From: JACKII01 sp041687435
GTDB lineage: Bacteria; Pseudomonadota; Alphaproteobacteria; Bin95
Length of the DNA stretch: 64,000 bases
Direction of reading: 5' to 3'
NCBI GenBank assembly: GCA_041687435.1
Contig: JAWLBX010000016.1
Span: 12,022-76,021 of the forward strand
Under the pieces are notes generated by a model that saw nothing but the letters and a program-made list of their open reading frames with translations, made no database searches and was not told the DNA's origin. The position numbers and the translations under genes were made by a program. Shown in pieces: positions 1-9,549 of this stretch. The first letter of the stretch is position 1. Each line of letters opens with the position of its first letter.

Positions 1-22
1 AGCGGCCAAACTCTCCGGCAGT

Positions 23-3000
23 ATGGTGCACTCATTGGGTGGTGTGGCGTTGGATATCGAGCAATTCATTTCTAGCTGGAAACAATCGGGCGGAAGCGAG
101 CGCGCCAATTTCCAGACATTCGCGAACGAATTGACCGAATTGTTGGGCGTTCCCAAGCCCGAGAAAGCGACCGAAACAGGCCAGACCGATTCCTATCGTT
201 TCGAGCGGCCCGTAACCTTCATTCACACCGGCAGCCAGACCCACGGCTTTATCGACCTGTACCGCGCGGGCCATTTCGTGATGGAGGCGAAACAGGGCGT
301 CAGCGGCGATGCAGCGGAAAGCGACACCCAGCCCGCCCTGTTGCCGGACCTGCCAGCCGCCGCCCGCAAGGGGCATGGCCAGCGCGGCACGCGGCGGTGG
401 GATGACACCATGCTGCGCGCCCGCAACCAGGCCGATGGCTACGCCCGCGCCGTTTCTCGGGAGGATGGCTGGCCGCCCTTTCTGCTGATTGTCGATGTTG
501 GGCACGTGATCGAAGTCTATGCGGATTTCTCGGGCCAGGGGCAGGGCTACACGCAATACCCGGACGGCAACCGCTACCGCATCGCCATGGACGATTTGCG
601 GGACGATAAGGTGCGCGAGCGCCTGCGCCTGATCTGGACCGACCCGCATGCGCTGGACCCGTCGAAAATCGCCGCCGCCGTCACGCGCGAAGTGGCGGAC
701 CGGCTGGCCGCGCTTGGCCGCTCTTTCGAAGGCGAAGGCCATGCGCCGGAAGCCGTGGCCCGCTTTCTGATGCGCTGCCTGTTCACGATGTTTGCGGAGG
801 ATGTGGAGCTGATCCCGCGCAACAGCTTTACGGAACTGTTGAAGCGCACCCTTGCCAACCCCGAACACGCCGCCCCCGCGTTGAAGGCGCTTTGGGAGAC
901 CATGAACACCGGCGGTTTTTCGCCGGTGCTGATGACGGACCTGAAAAAATTCAATGGCGGCCTGTTTCGGGAGGCGGACGCGTTGCCGCTGTCCAAAGTG
1001 CAATTGTCGCTGCTGATAGACGCTGCCCGGAAGGATTGGCGCGAAGTCGAGCCCGCGATTTTCGGCACCCTGCTGGAACGCGCGCTGGACAAGCGCCAGC
1101 GGCACAAGCTGGGCGCGCACTACACGCCCCGCGCCTATGTCGAGCGGCTGGTGGTGCCGACCATCATGCAGCCGTTGCGGGCGGATTGGCGCGACGTGCA
1201 GGCCGCGGCCATGACGCTCGCCAATCAGGGCAAGCTGGCCGACGCGCGGGAGACCGTGCGCGCCTTCCACCGGCAGCTTTGCGATATCCGCGTGCTGGAC
1301 CCTGCCTGCGGCTCGGGCAATTTCCTTTACGTCGCGCTGGAACTGATGAAGCGGCTGGAAGGCGAAGTGACCGCGCTGCTGGCGGAACTGGGCGAGGAAC
1401 AGGGCGCGCTGTCGCTGGCCGGGCACACGGTGGACCCGCACCAATTCTTGGGGCTCGAACTGAACCCCTGGGCGGCGGCGGTGGCGGAACTGGTGCTGTG
1501 GATTGGCTATCTGCAATGGCATTTCCGCACCCATGGCAAGGCAGCGCCCAGCGAGCCGGTGCTGCGCGACTTCCACAATATCGAAAACCGCGACGCGGTG
1601 CTGACCTACGATGGCACGGAACCGCGGCTGGACGATGCGGGCCAGTCCGTCACCCGCTGGGATGGCGTCACCACCATGGCGCACCCGGTGACGGGGGAGG
1701 ATGTGCCGGACCCGGCGGCGCGGGTGCCGGTGCTGACCTACCGGAAGCCAAAGCCCGCGGCATGGCCGGAGGCCGATTTCATCGTTGGCAACCCGCCCTT
1801 TATCGGGGCGAGCCGGATGCGCGATGCGCTGGGCGATGGTTATGCGGAGGCGCTGTGGCAAGCGTACCCGAAAATGCCGCAAAGCGCGGATTTCGTCATG
1901 TTCTGGTGGGAGAAGGCGGCGCTGGCGGCGCGCGGTTGGAAGCCCGCCACGGCCAAGAGCCGGGCCAAGGGCGTGCGCCGTTTCGGCCTGATCACCACCA
2001 ATTCGCTGCGCCAGACCTTCAACCGCAAGGTGTTGCAGCCGCATATGGCCGACCCGAAAGCGCCTCTGTCGCTGACCTTCGCAATCCCGGATCACCCATG
2101 GGTAGACGCCAGCGACGGCGCGGCGGTGCGCATCGCCATGACGGTGGCGGAGAAGGGCAACACAAACGGGCGGCTGCTGACCGTAACCGACGAACAGCGG
2201 GGCCAGAGTGAGGCGGAGGGGCGGCCCGTTCGCTTCGCCATCGAAAAGGGCAAGATATTTTCCAATCTGCGGATTGGCGCGGATGTGGCGGGGGCGGTGC
2301 CGTTGCGGGCAAATGCCGGGCTGGCGCATATGGGTGTAAAGCTTCACGGGATGGGTTTCTTAATAACGCTTGCTGAGGCCCAGCACTTAGGACTAGGCAC
2401 ACTCCCCGGGGTGGAAAACCTCATACAACCCTTTTTAAACGGGCGTGATTTGACACAAAACAGCCGAGGATTGATGGTAATCGATTTGTTTGGATTGTCT
2501 GAAATTGAGATTAGGAAATGCTGCCCCGCCGTCTATCAACACCTACGCGACACCGTTCTCGTCAGCAGGCAAGCACAGTTCGAAAAATCGCCAACGAAAG
2601 ACGCCGAAGCCTATGTAAAGCGCTGGTGGGAATTCGGGAAGCCCCGCCAGGAATTGCGCCCAGTAATTAATGATATATCGCGGTTTATTGGCACAACAAG
2701 AACCGCAAAGCATCGCGTGTTTTCCTTTATCGATGGCAATGTTATTTGTGAAAGTGAAATAATTTGCATAGGGGTGGAGGACGCTGCTGCATTGGCAATT
2801 TTATCGTCGCGCTTTCACGTGGCCTGGGCATTGGCCGCAGGCGGCACGCTTGAAGATCGCCCTCGTTACAATCATAGCCTATGTTTCGACCCCTTCCCCT
2901 TCCCGGACCCCACCGAAGCCCAGAAAACCCGCCTGCGCAGCCTGGGCGAGCAACTGGACGCGCACCGCAAGGCGCAACAGGCCGCCCATCCCAAACTGAC

Positions 3001-3535
3001 CCTGACGCAAATGTACAACGTGCTGGAAAAGCTGCGCGCGGGCGAGCGCATCGAAGGCAAGGACAAGGAAATCTACGACCAGGGCCTTGTCGGCATCCTG
3101 CGCGACCTGCACGACCAAATCGACGCCGCCGCGGCCGAAGCCTATGGCTGGCCCGCCAGCCTCTCCGACGATGAAATCCTGCACCGGCTGGTGGACCTGA
3201 ACCGCGAACGCGCGGCGGAGGAAGCCCGCGGCCTTATCCGCTGGCTCCGCCCCGAATACCAGAACCCCGAAGGCCACACCGCCGCCGCCAAGGACGAACA
3301 AGCCGCGTTCGACGTTGGCCCAGAGGAAGCCGCCGCCAAAACCCCCTGGCCCAAATCCCTGCCCGAACAAATCGCCGCCGTGCGCGCCGCGCTCGACGAT
3401 CTGGGCGAGGCAACCCCCGAACAGGTGGCCCGCCAATTCTATCGCGCCCGCACCAACAGCGTTAAACCCCTGCTGGAAAGCCTGGCCGCACTCGGCCAAG
3501 CGCGAACGGTGGGCGGCGGGCGCTTCGCGGCGTAA
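23..3535 (+). CDS. MmeI-like type IIL restriction-modification enzyme (fused nuclease, methyltransferase and specificity domain)
   Basis: Single polypeptide of 1170 residues that should both methylate and cut DNA, a bacteriophage-defence enzyme. An N-terminal PD-(D/E)XK nuclease signature is visible as D78, E88 and K90 (D-x9-E-x-K, the spacing known for MmeI). A helical linker leads to an N6-adenine methyltransferase domain: LGAHYTPR near residue 367, the SAM-binding motif I DPACGSGNF at 426-434, and catalytic motif IV NPPF at 590-593. Residues of about 773-950 should be the target-recognition domain. They are followed by a C-terminal helical tail that makes the protein longer than MmeI (about 919 aa). 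The recognition segment (2341-2820) is clearly poorer in GC (about 49% by hand count) than its flanks (60-75% in sampled lines), suggesting domain exchange. The reading frame is open to the left edge, so the true start may lie outside the window. No separate methyltransferase or specificity gene adjoins it. Confidence 0.85.
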   Translation: MVHSLGGVALDIEQFISSWKQSGGSERANFQTFANELTELLGVPKPEKATETGQTDSYRFERPVTFIHTGSQTHGFIDLYRAGHFVMEAKQGVSGDAAESDTQPALLPDLPAAARKGHGQRGTRRWDDTMLRARNQADGYARAVSREDGWPPFLLIVDVGHVIEVYADFSGQGQGYTQYPDGNRYRIAMDDLRDDKVRERLRLIWTDPHALDPSKIAAAVTREVADRLAALGRSFEGEGHAPEAVARFLMRCLFTMFAEDVELIPRNSFTELLKRTLANPEHAAPALKALWETMNTGGFSPVLMTDLKKFNGGLFREADALPLSKVQLSLLIDAARKDWREVEPAIFGTLLERALDKRQRHKLGAHYTPRAYVERLVVPTIMQPLRADWRDVQAAAMTLANQGKLADARETVRAFHRQLCDIRVLDPACGSGNFLYVALELMKRLEGEVTALLAELGEEQGALSLAGHTVDPHQFLGLELNPWAAAVAELVLWIGYLQWHFRTHGKAAPSEPVLRDFHNIENRDAVLTYDGTEPRLDDAGQSVTRWDGVTTMAHPVTGEDVPDPAARVPVLTYRKPKPAAWPEADFIVGNPPFIGASRMRDALGDGYAEALWQAYPKMPQSADFVMFWWEKAALAARGWKPATAKSRAKGVRRFGLITTNSLRQTFNRKVLQPHMADPKAPLSLTFAIPDHPWVDASDGAAVRIAMTVAEKGNTNGRLLTVTDEQRGQSEAEGRPVRFAIEKGKIFSNLRIGADVAGAVPLRANAGLAHMGVKLHGMGFLITLAEAQHLGLGTLPGVENLIQPFLNGRDLTQNSRGLMVIDLFGLSEIEIRKCCPAVYQHLRDTVLVSRQAQFEKSPTKDAEAYVKRWWEFGKPRQELRPVINDISRFIGTTRTAKHRVFSFIDGNVICESEIICIGVEDAAALAILSSRFHVAWALAAGGTLEDRPRYNHSLCFDPFPFPDPTEAQKTRLRSLGEQLDAHRKAQQAAHPKLTLTQMYNVLEKLRAGERIEGKDKEIYDQGLVGILRDLHDQIDAAAAEAYGWPASLSDDEILHRLVDLNRERAAEEARGLIRWLRPEYQNPEGHTAAAKDEQAAFDVGPEEAAAKTPWPKSLPEQIAAVRAALDDLGEATPEQVARQFYRARTNSVKPLLESLAALGQARTVGGGRFAA

Positions 3536-3806
3536 CGGATGCGGCGAATTTTTATGAAGGCTGCAATGCTGCAAAACCCGCCCCGCCGCGGCCCCTGGCA
3601 CCGGGCGGTGCGCGCCCTATCTTTTTTAGGGCGAAAGAAACCCTGCATCGCGCAAGCGGACCGGCTGCAATTGCCCGCCCATTCTAACGCCCAGCACCGC
3701 AAAACCGCCGCCATTCATGGCGCGCCGCGGGGTGGATAGAAAGGTGGATTAGCTTGGCCGACCGGCTGGTTTTTCGCAATCAAATCAATTAATTATAGCG
3801 AAACGC

Positions 3807-3881
3807 TGGTGCCGCCGGAGTGGATTGAACACTCGACCTCACCCTTACCAAGGGTGCGCTCTACCACTGAGCTACGGCGGC
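3807..3881 (-). tRNA. tRNA-Thr(GGT)
   Basis: Cloverleaf on the minus strand. The 5' acceptor strand GCCGCCG (3881-3875) pairs with CGGCGGC (3817-3811), followed by discriminator A and a genomically encoded CCA. The D-arm contains AGCTCAGTGGTAGAGC. The anticodon stem is CACCC/GGGTG with loop TTGGTAA, giving anticodon GGT (reads ACC threonine codons). The T-arm contains GTTCAATC. The 3' end faces the restriction-modification gene. Confidence 0.95.
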
Positions 3882-4005
3882 ATGACCAGAAAGGCGGGCT
3901 CTTAATGCCAGCACGGACGCGCCGTTGCAAGCCTGGGACTCCGCGACCGCTTGACCTTGCGGAAGGCGCTCTTCTATCTAGCGCAACACCGAATGGCAAG
4001 CCCCA

Positions 4006-4212
4006 ATGAAAGCCCGACCGATGGCGAGCGACTCCAAGCCTGCGCCGCAAAAGCCCGGCGCCGACAAGGCCGAGCGTCTGGCCCAGCAACTGCGTGCCAA
4101 CCTTCGCCGGCGCAAGGCCCAGGCAACCGCCCGGCGCGATGGCTCTGACCCCACCGACACAACAGACACCCCGGCGGCTTCGCCCGCGGACGAAGGGAAC
4201 ACCGACCGATGA
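4006..4212 (+). CDS. Small basic hypothetical protein upstream of dcd
   Basis: A 68-residue, highly charged protein (63 residues if the ATG at 4021 is used). It is rich in Lys/Arg/Ala, with a central RLAQQLRANLRRRKAQ helix and a Pro/Thr/Asp-rich tail; no membrane segment or signal peptide is visible. Its stop codon overlaps the dcd start as ATGA at 4209-4212, so translational coupling is likely and supports it being real. Similar tiny RANLxRRKAQ proteins are, from memory, common near murA in Rhodospirillales, but no function is known to me. No convincing Shine-Dalgarno separates the two candidate starts. Confidence 0.6.
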   Translation: MKARPMASDSKPAPQKPGADKAERLAQQLRANLRRRKAQATARRDGSDPTDTTDTPAASPADEGNTDR

Positions 4213-4763
4213 GCATCATGCCCGACACCTGGATCCGCGAGCAGGCCACGCAAAACGGCATGATCGAGCCGTTTGCCGACCGCCAGCACCGCGAGGGCAC
4301 CATTTCCTACGGTGTTTCCAGCTATGGCTACGACGCGCGCGTCGCCAGCGAATTCCGCATTTTCACCAATGTCGATTCGGTGATCGTCGATCCCAAGGCG
4401 TTTTCGGAACAAAGCTTCGTCGAGCGCGACACGGATGTTTGCGTCATTCCGCCGAACTCGTTTGCGCTGGCCCGCACGGTGGAATATTTCCGCATCCCGC
4501 GCGACGTGCTGGTGATCTGTCTCGGCAAATCGACCTATGCCCGCTGCGGCATCATCGTCAACGTGACGCCGCTGGAGCCGGAGTGGGAAGGCCATGTGAC
4601 GCTGGAATTTTCCAATACCACCCCCCTTCCCGCCCGAATCTATGCCAATGAAGGCGCCTGTCAGTTCCTGTTCCTGAAAGCCGACCAGACGTGCGAAGTG
4701 TCCTATGCCGACCGTGCCGGAAAATATATGGGCCAGCGCGGCGTGACGCTGCCGCGGCTGTGA
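4209..4763 (+). CDS. dcd: dCTP deaminase
   Basis: Deaminates dCTP to dUTP, feeding dTMP synthesis through dUTPase. The 184 residues match the usual length of the trimeric Dcd/dUTPase fold. The diagnostic central block is present: GKSTYARCGIIVNVTPLEP followed by EWEGHVTLEFSN, holding the catalytic Glu and the nucleotide-binding Ser/Arg. The C-terminal segment KYMGQRGVTLPRL is also typical. It overlaps the preceding small ORF by four bases and is followed 28 bases later by murA, so the three are probably co-transcribed. Confidence 0.95.
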   Translation: MSIMPDTWIREQATQNGMIEPFADRQHREGTISYGVSSYGYDARVASEFRIFTNVDSVIVDPKAFSEQSFVERDTDVCVIPPNSFALARTVEYFRIPRDVLVICLGKSTYARCGIIVNVTPLEPEWEGHVTLEFSNTTPLPARIYANEGACQFLFLKADQTCEVSYADRAGKYMGQRGVTLPRL

Positions 4764-4791
4764 CCCCCGCCTTGCCTGGAGTGCAGCCCGC

Positions 4792-6071
<1,280 letters not shown>

Positions 6072-6075
<4 letters not shown>

Positions 6076-6488
6076 GCGAGCCGTTGAAACTGCGCGCGCG
6101 CGATGCGCAGGATATGGCCGTCCTCTCTGCCATGATCCAAGACGCACTCGTCCCGATTGCCGACATGGCCTATCTGACCGACGACAAACGCTTTGTCTTG
6201 GCACTGAACCGCTACCGCTGGGACCATCCGGCCGAACCGAGCCGCATCCACGCCCTGCTGACCGTGCAGAATGTGACGCGAGTGCAGACCAAAGGCCTGG
6301 ACCGCCGCAAGCCCGACCGCATCCACAACCTGTTGAGCCTGACCTTCGATGGCGAGGCCCTGCTGGCCGCCTTCGCAGGTGGCGGCAGCATGTGGCTGGA
6401 GGCCGCCGATCTTGACTGCTTGCTGGAAGACGTGGGCGAGCCATGGCCGGCCCAGGCGGTGCCCGAGCACCCTGTCGGCGACGCCTGA
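6072..6488 (+). CDS. DUF2948 family protein
   Basis: 138 residues starting at the ATG that overlaps the murA stop codon (ATGA, 6072-6075). The N-terminal pattern LKLRARDAQDMAVLSAMIQDA with FVLALNRYRWD is the signature of the DUF2948 family, which in alphaproteobacteria habitually follows murA. The function is unknown; the conserved linkage and overlap suggest a role tied to envelope biogenesis, but this is inference only. No signal peptide or membrane span is present, so it is predicted cytoplasmic. Confidence 0.85.
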
Positions 6489-6646
6489 CCGCCGATAACG
6501 GCCGGGGGCATCCCCAAAACCCGACCCGATGCGGCCACGGTCTTGCTTTTACGGCACAGCAGTTGACCGTCATTGGCTTCGCCTGCAGACAGCACCTATA
6601 TACAGAACATCACTGGCCGATTGTCATGAAGGAAGGGAACGTACCC

Positions 6647-8095
6647 ATGGACTTAAAAGATCCCAAGCTGTTCCGCCAACAGGCCTACCTGAACGGCGCT
6701 TGGTCCGATGCTGACAACGGCGAGAGCGTGCCGGTCACCAATCCCTCCACCAACGAGGTTATCGGCCATGTACCCAACATGGGGCCGGATGAAACCCGCC
6801 GCGCCATAGAGGCCGCGAATGCCGCTTGGCCGGCCTGGCGGGCCAAGACCGCCAAGGAACGCGCCGACATCCTGCGCCGGTGGAACGACCTGATGCTGGA
6901 GAATGCGGACGATCTGGGCAAGATCATGACGCTGGAACAGGGCAAGCCGTTCCAGGAGGCCAAGGGCGAGGTCGCCTATGGCGCCAGCTTCATCGAATGG
7001 TTCGCGGAGGAAGGGCGCCGCATCTATGGCGACGTGATCCCCGCGCACCAGGGCGATAAGCGCATCATCGTGCTGAAGGAGCCGGTGGGCGTCTGCTGCG
7101 CCATCACCCCCTGGAACTTCCCCAACGCCATGATCACCCGCAAGGCCGGCCCGGCGCTGGCCGCAGGCTGTCCGATGGTGGTGAAACCCGCGTCGGCCAC
7201 GCCATTCAGCGCACTGGCCGTCGCCGAACTGGGCGAGCGCGCCGGCATTCCGCCGGGCGTGTTCAGCGTCGTGACCGGGCGCGCCGGGCCGATCGGCACC
7301 GAAATGTGCACCAACCCCATTGTGCGCAAGGTGACCTTCACTGGCTCGACCCCGGTCGGCAAAGTGCTGATGAAGCAAACCGCCGACACGGTGAAGAAGG
7401 TCTCGATGGAACTGGGCGGCAACGCGCCCTTCCTGGTGTTCGATGACGCCGACATCGACGCCGCGGTCGAAGGCGCGATTGCCAGCAAGTACCGCAATGC
7501 CGGCCAGACCTGCGTCTGCTCCAACCGCCTGTACGTGCAGGCCGGCGTCTATGACAAATTCGTCGAGAAGCTGGTCGCCGCCGTTCAAAAACTCCCCGTC
7601 GGCGACGGCATGGAGCCGGGCGTTCTGATCGGCCCGCTGATCGACGACGCTGCGGTCGACAAGGTGGAGGAGCATATCGGCGACGCCGTCGGCAAGGGGG
7701 CACGCATCGTCCTCGGCGGCAAGCGCCACTCCCTCGGCGGCACCTTCTTCGAACCGACCGTGGTTGCCGATGTGACTCAGGACATGCTGGTCTCCAAGGA
7801 CGAAACCTTCGGCCCGCTCGCCCCCGTCTTCAAGTTCGAGACCGAAGCGGACGCCATCCGGATGGCCAACGATACCGAATTCGGCCTCGCCAGCTATTTC
7901 TATTCCAAGGACATGGCCCGCATCTGGCGCGTGTCGGAGGCGCTGGAATACGGCATTGTTGGTGTGAACACCGGCCTGATTTCCACCGCCGTCGCCCCGT
8001 TCGGCGGCATGAAGGAAAGCGGCCTTGGTCGCGAGGGCTCCAAATATGGGATTGAGGACTATCTGGAAACCAAATACGTCTGCATGAGCATTTGA
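6647..8095 (+). CDS. gabD: NAD(P)-dependent succinate-semialdehyde dehydrogenase family protein
   Basis: Aldehyde dehydrogenase of 482 residues. Landmarks are the cofactor-binding WNFPNAMITRK, the GSTPVGKVL turn, the catalytic Glu in MELGGNAPF and the catalytic cysteine in NAGQTCVCSNR, where the CVC arrangement is typical of GabD. The C-terminal PFGGMKESGLGREGSKYG is also GabD-like. The likely reaction is succinate semialdehyde to succinate in GABA breakdown; related semialdehydes cannot be excluded. The start at 6647 is chosen because AAGGAAGGG (6629-6637) lies ten bases upstream. An in-frame ATG at 6626 overlaps that site and is less likely. The gene stands alone, with no gabT next to it. 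Confidence 0.88.
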   Translation: MDLKDPKLFRQQAYLNGAWSDADNGESVPVTNPSTNEVIGHVPNMGPDETRRAIEAANAAWPAWRAKTAKERADILRRWNDLMLENADDLGKIMTLEQGKPFQEAKGEVAYGASFIEWFAEEGRRIYGDVIPAHQGDKRIIVLKEPVGVCCAITPWNFPNAMITRKAGPALAAGCPMVVKPASATPFSALAVAELGERAGIPPGVFSVVTGRAGPIGTEMCTNPIVRKVTFTGSTPVGKVLMKQTADTVKKVSMELGGNAPFLVFDDADIDAAVEGAIASKYRNAGQTCVCSNRLYVQAGVYDKFVEKLVAAVQKLPVGDGMEPGVLIGPLIDDAAVDKVEEHIGDAVGKGARIVLGGKRHSLGGTFFEPTVVADVTQDMLVSKDETFGPLAPVFKFETEADAIRMANDTEFGLASYFYSKDMARIWRVSEALEYGIVGVNTGLISTAVAPFGGMKESGLGREGSKYGIEDYLETKYVCMSI

Positions 8096-8125
8096 GGCCC
8101 CTTTCCCCATCCCTCAGTTCTGGCT

Positions 8126-8163
8126 CGTCATTGCAAACCCGCCAAAGCGGATTTGCAATGACG
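8126..8163. repeat. Long imperfect palindrome (REP-like or terminator hairpin)
   Basis: The arms CGTCATTGCAAA and TTTGCAATGACG pair perfectly over 12 bp. One mismatch follows, then CCGC/GCGG with a CAAA loop, giving a 38-base near-perfect stem between the dehydrogenase gene and pgsA. The outer CGTCATTGC resembles the ends of dispersed palindromic repeats in many Gram-negative genomes. It has no T-run on either strand, so a classical terminator is not obvious. I saw no second copy in the window. Confidence 0.6.
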
Positions 8164-8181
8164 GTTGGAGGCTGAATTCCC

Positions 8182-8745
8182 TTGCACCGCCATATCCCCA
8201 ATTTTCTGACCGCGCTGCGTGTTGCGGCCGCGTTCGTCCCGCTCGCCCTGTTGGCCACCGCCCCGGCGACTGCCGCAGGCGTGGCGCTGATCCTGCTGGC
8301 GATAGCCGCCATAACAGACTACCTTGACGGCAAGCTGGCGCGGGCCTGGAGTGTCACCTCGCGACTCGGCCAGGTGCTGGATTCTATCGGCGACAAGCTG
8401 ATCCTGGCCAGCCTGATCGTGCTCGCTATCGTCCATGGCCTGTTCGGCCCCATCGGCACCGGCATCGCCCTGCTGCTTCTGCTGCGCGAGATCTGGGTCG
8501 GCGGGCTGCGGGAAGGTTTGGGACAACGCTCCTCCTTGCTTAGTGCCACACAAACCGCCAAATGGAAGACGGCCCTGCAATTCACCGGGCTGCTGTTGGT
8601 GTTCGCCAATGCCTCGGCCGGTTTTGGGTTTGGCTGGGTGGCAGAATTTGCGCTGGCGCCGGCAACGCTGCTCAGCCTTATCAGCGCTTGGGATTATTCA
8701 CGCCGCGGCTTGGCCGCACTGGCAGAGGAGGATGCGCCCCAATGA
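8182..8745 (+). CDS. pgsA: CDP-diacylglycerol--glycerol-3-phosphate 3-phosphatidyltransferase
   Basis: Inner-membrane enzyme that makes phosphatidylglycerol phosphate, the precursor of phosphatidylglycerol and cardiolipin. 187 residues, close to E. coli PgsA. The CDP-alcohol phosphatidyltransferase motif is complete: D46, D49, G50, A53, R54, G63, D67 and D71 (in DYLDGKLAR and GQVLDSIGDK). Several hydrophobic segments flank it. The start is a TTG at 8182 in MHRHIPNFLTALR, with GGAGG about ten bases upstream. The stop overlaps the moaD start, so pgsA-moaD-moaE is one transcription unit. Confidence 0.93.
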   Translation: MHRHIPNFLTALRVAAAFVPLALLATAPATAAGVALILLAIAAITDYLDGKLARAWSVTSRLGQVLDSIGDKLILASLIVLAIVHGLFGPIGTGIALLLLLREIWVGGLREGLGQRSSLLSATQTAKWKTALQFTGLLLVFANASAGFGFGWVAEFALAPATLLSLISAWDYSRRGLAALAEEDAPQ

Positions 8746-8993
8746 ATGTGCTCTATTTCGCCTGGGTTCGCACCAAAATCGGCAAGGGCCGCGAGGACGT
8801 GACCCCACCCTCAACGGTCGTCACCGTCGCCGATCTGGCCGCCTGGCTGCGGCAGCAAAGCCCCGGCCATGCGGAGGCCTTTGGCAACCTCGCCTGTATC
8901 CGCGCCGCCATCAACCAGGAATTCGTCGAGCCGGACACGCCGATTCCTGCCGGGGCAGAGATCGCCTTCTTCCCGCCGGTGACGGGAGGCTGA
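8742..8993 (+). CDS. moaD: Molybdopterin synthase small subunit (MoaD)
   Basis: 83-residue ubiquitin-fold sulfur carrier. The protein ends in PPVTGG; the terminal double glycine is what is thiocarboxylated and inserts into the MoaE active site to deliver sulfur to precursor Z in molybdenum-cofactor synthesis. The N-terminus MNVLYFAWVRTKIG is typical. The start ATG at 8742 overlaps the pgsA stop, and moaE begins five bases after its stop codon, consistent with equimolar production of the heterotetramer. Confidence 0.95.
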   Translation: MNVLYFAWVRTKIGKGREDVTPPSTVVTVADLAAWLRQQSPGHAEAFGNLACIRAAINQEFVEPDTPIPAGAEIAFFPPVTGG

Positions 8994-8997
8994 GGCC

Positions 8998-9465
8998 ATG
9001 ACCGTGCGCATCCAGGCGGAGCGGTTCGACACCGGTGCCGAGATTGACACCCTCGCCGCCGGAAATACCGCCATCGGCGGCGTCGCCAGCTTTACCGGCT
9101 ATGTCCGCGATTTTTCAACCGAATCGGGCGTCACCGCCATGACGCTGGAACACTATCCCGGCATGACAGAACGCATGCTGGAGCAGATCGAAACAGAAGC
9201 GCGTCAGCGTTGGCAGCTGGAAGCCTCGCTCATCATCCACCGCTATGGCCGCATGACCGTGGGCGAACCTATCGTCCTGGTTGTCACGGCCGCCAGCCAC
9301 CGCCAGGCTGCATTCGAAAGTGCGGAATTCCTGATGGATTGGCTCAAGACCAAGGCGCCGTTCTGGAAGTGCGAGGAAACGGCCGACGGCCGGGAACACT
9401 GGGTCGATGCCCGCGAAAGCGATGACCTTGCCGCCGCCCGCTGGGGCGGGTTACCCTGCGGGTAG
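8998..9465 (+). CDS. moaE: Molybdopterin synthase catalytic subunit (MoaE)
   Basis: 155-residue large subunit of molybdopterin synthase, which converts precursor Z into molybdopterin using the MoaD thiocarboxylate. The conserved block FLMDWLKTKAPFWKCEE carries the lysines (K117, K119, K124) expected for the active site. The N-terminal GGVASFTGYVRDF and the central HRYGRMTVGE are typical. It follows moaD immediately. No other moa genes are in the window, so the remaining pathway must be encoded elsewhere. Confidence 0.95.
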   Translation: MTVRIQAERFDTGAEIDTLAAGNTAIGGVASFTGYVRDFSTESGVTAMTLEHYPGMTERMLEQIETEARQRWQLEASLIIHRYGRMTVGEPIVLVVTAASHRQAAFESAEFLMDWLKTKAPFWKCEETADGREHWVDARESDDLAAARWGGLPCG

Positions 9466-9549
9466 CGACCAAGTGCGCAGAAGCGCACACTGGCCGCACG
9501 GCATAGACTGACCATCAACGGCACATCCTCTCTGCGGGGCAATAACTTC

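Noticed and set aside
32..2347. 771-codon open frame on the minus strand opposite the restriction-modification gene
   Set aside because: It has no domain signature and is the complement of a well-supported high-GC gene; such long antisense frames are expected at this GC content.
3613..3633. CGCCCTA/TAGGGCG hairpin downstream of the restriction-modification gene as a terminator
   Set aside because: The T-run is inside the loop and not after the stem, so it does not fit a Rho-independent terminator on either strand.
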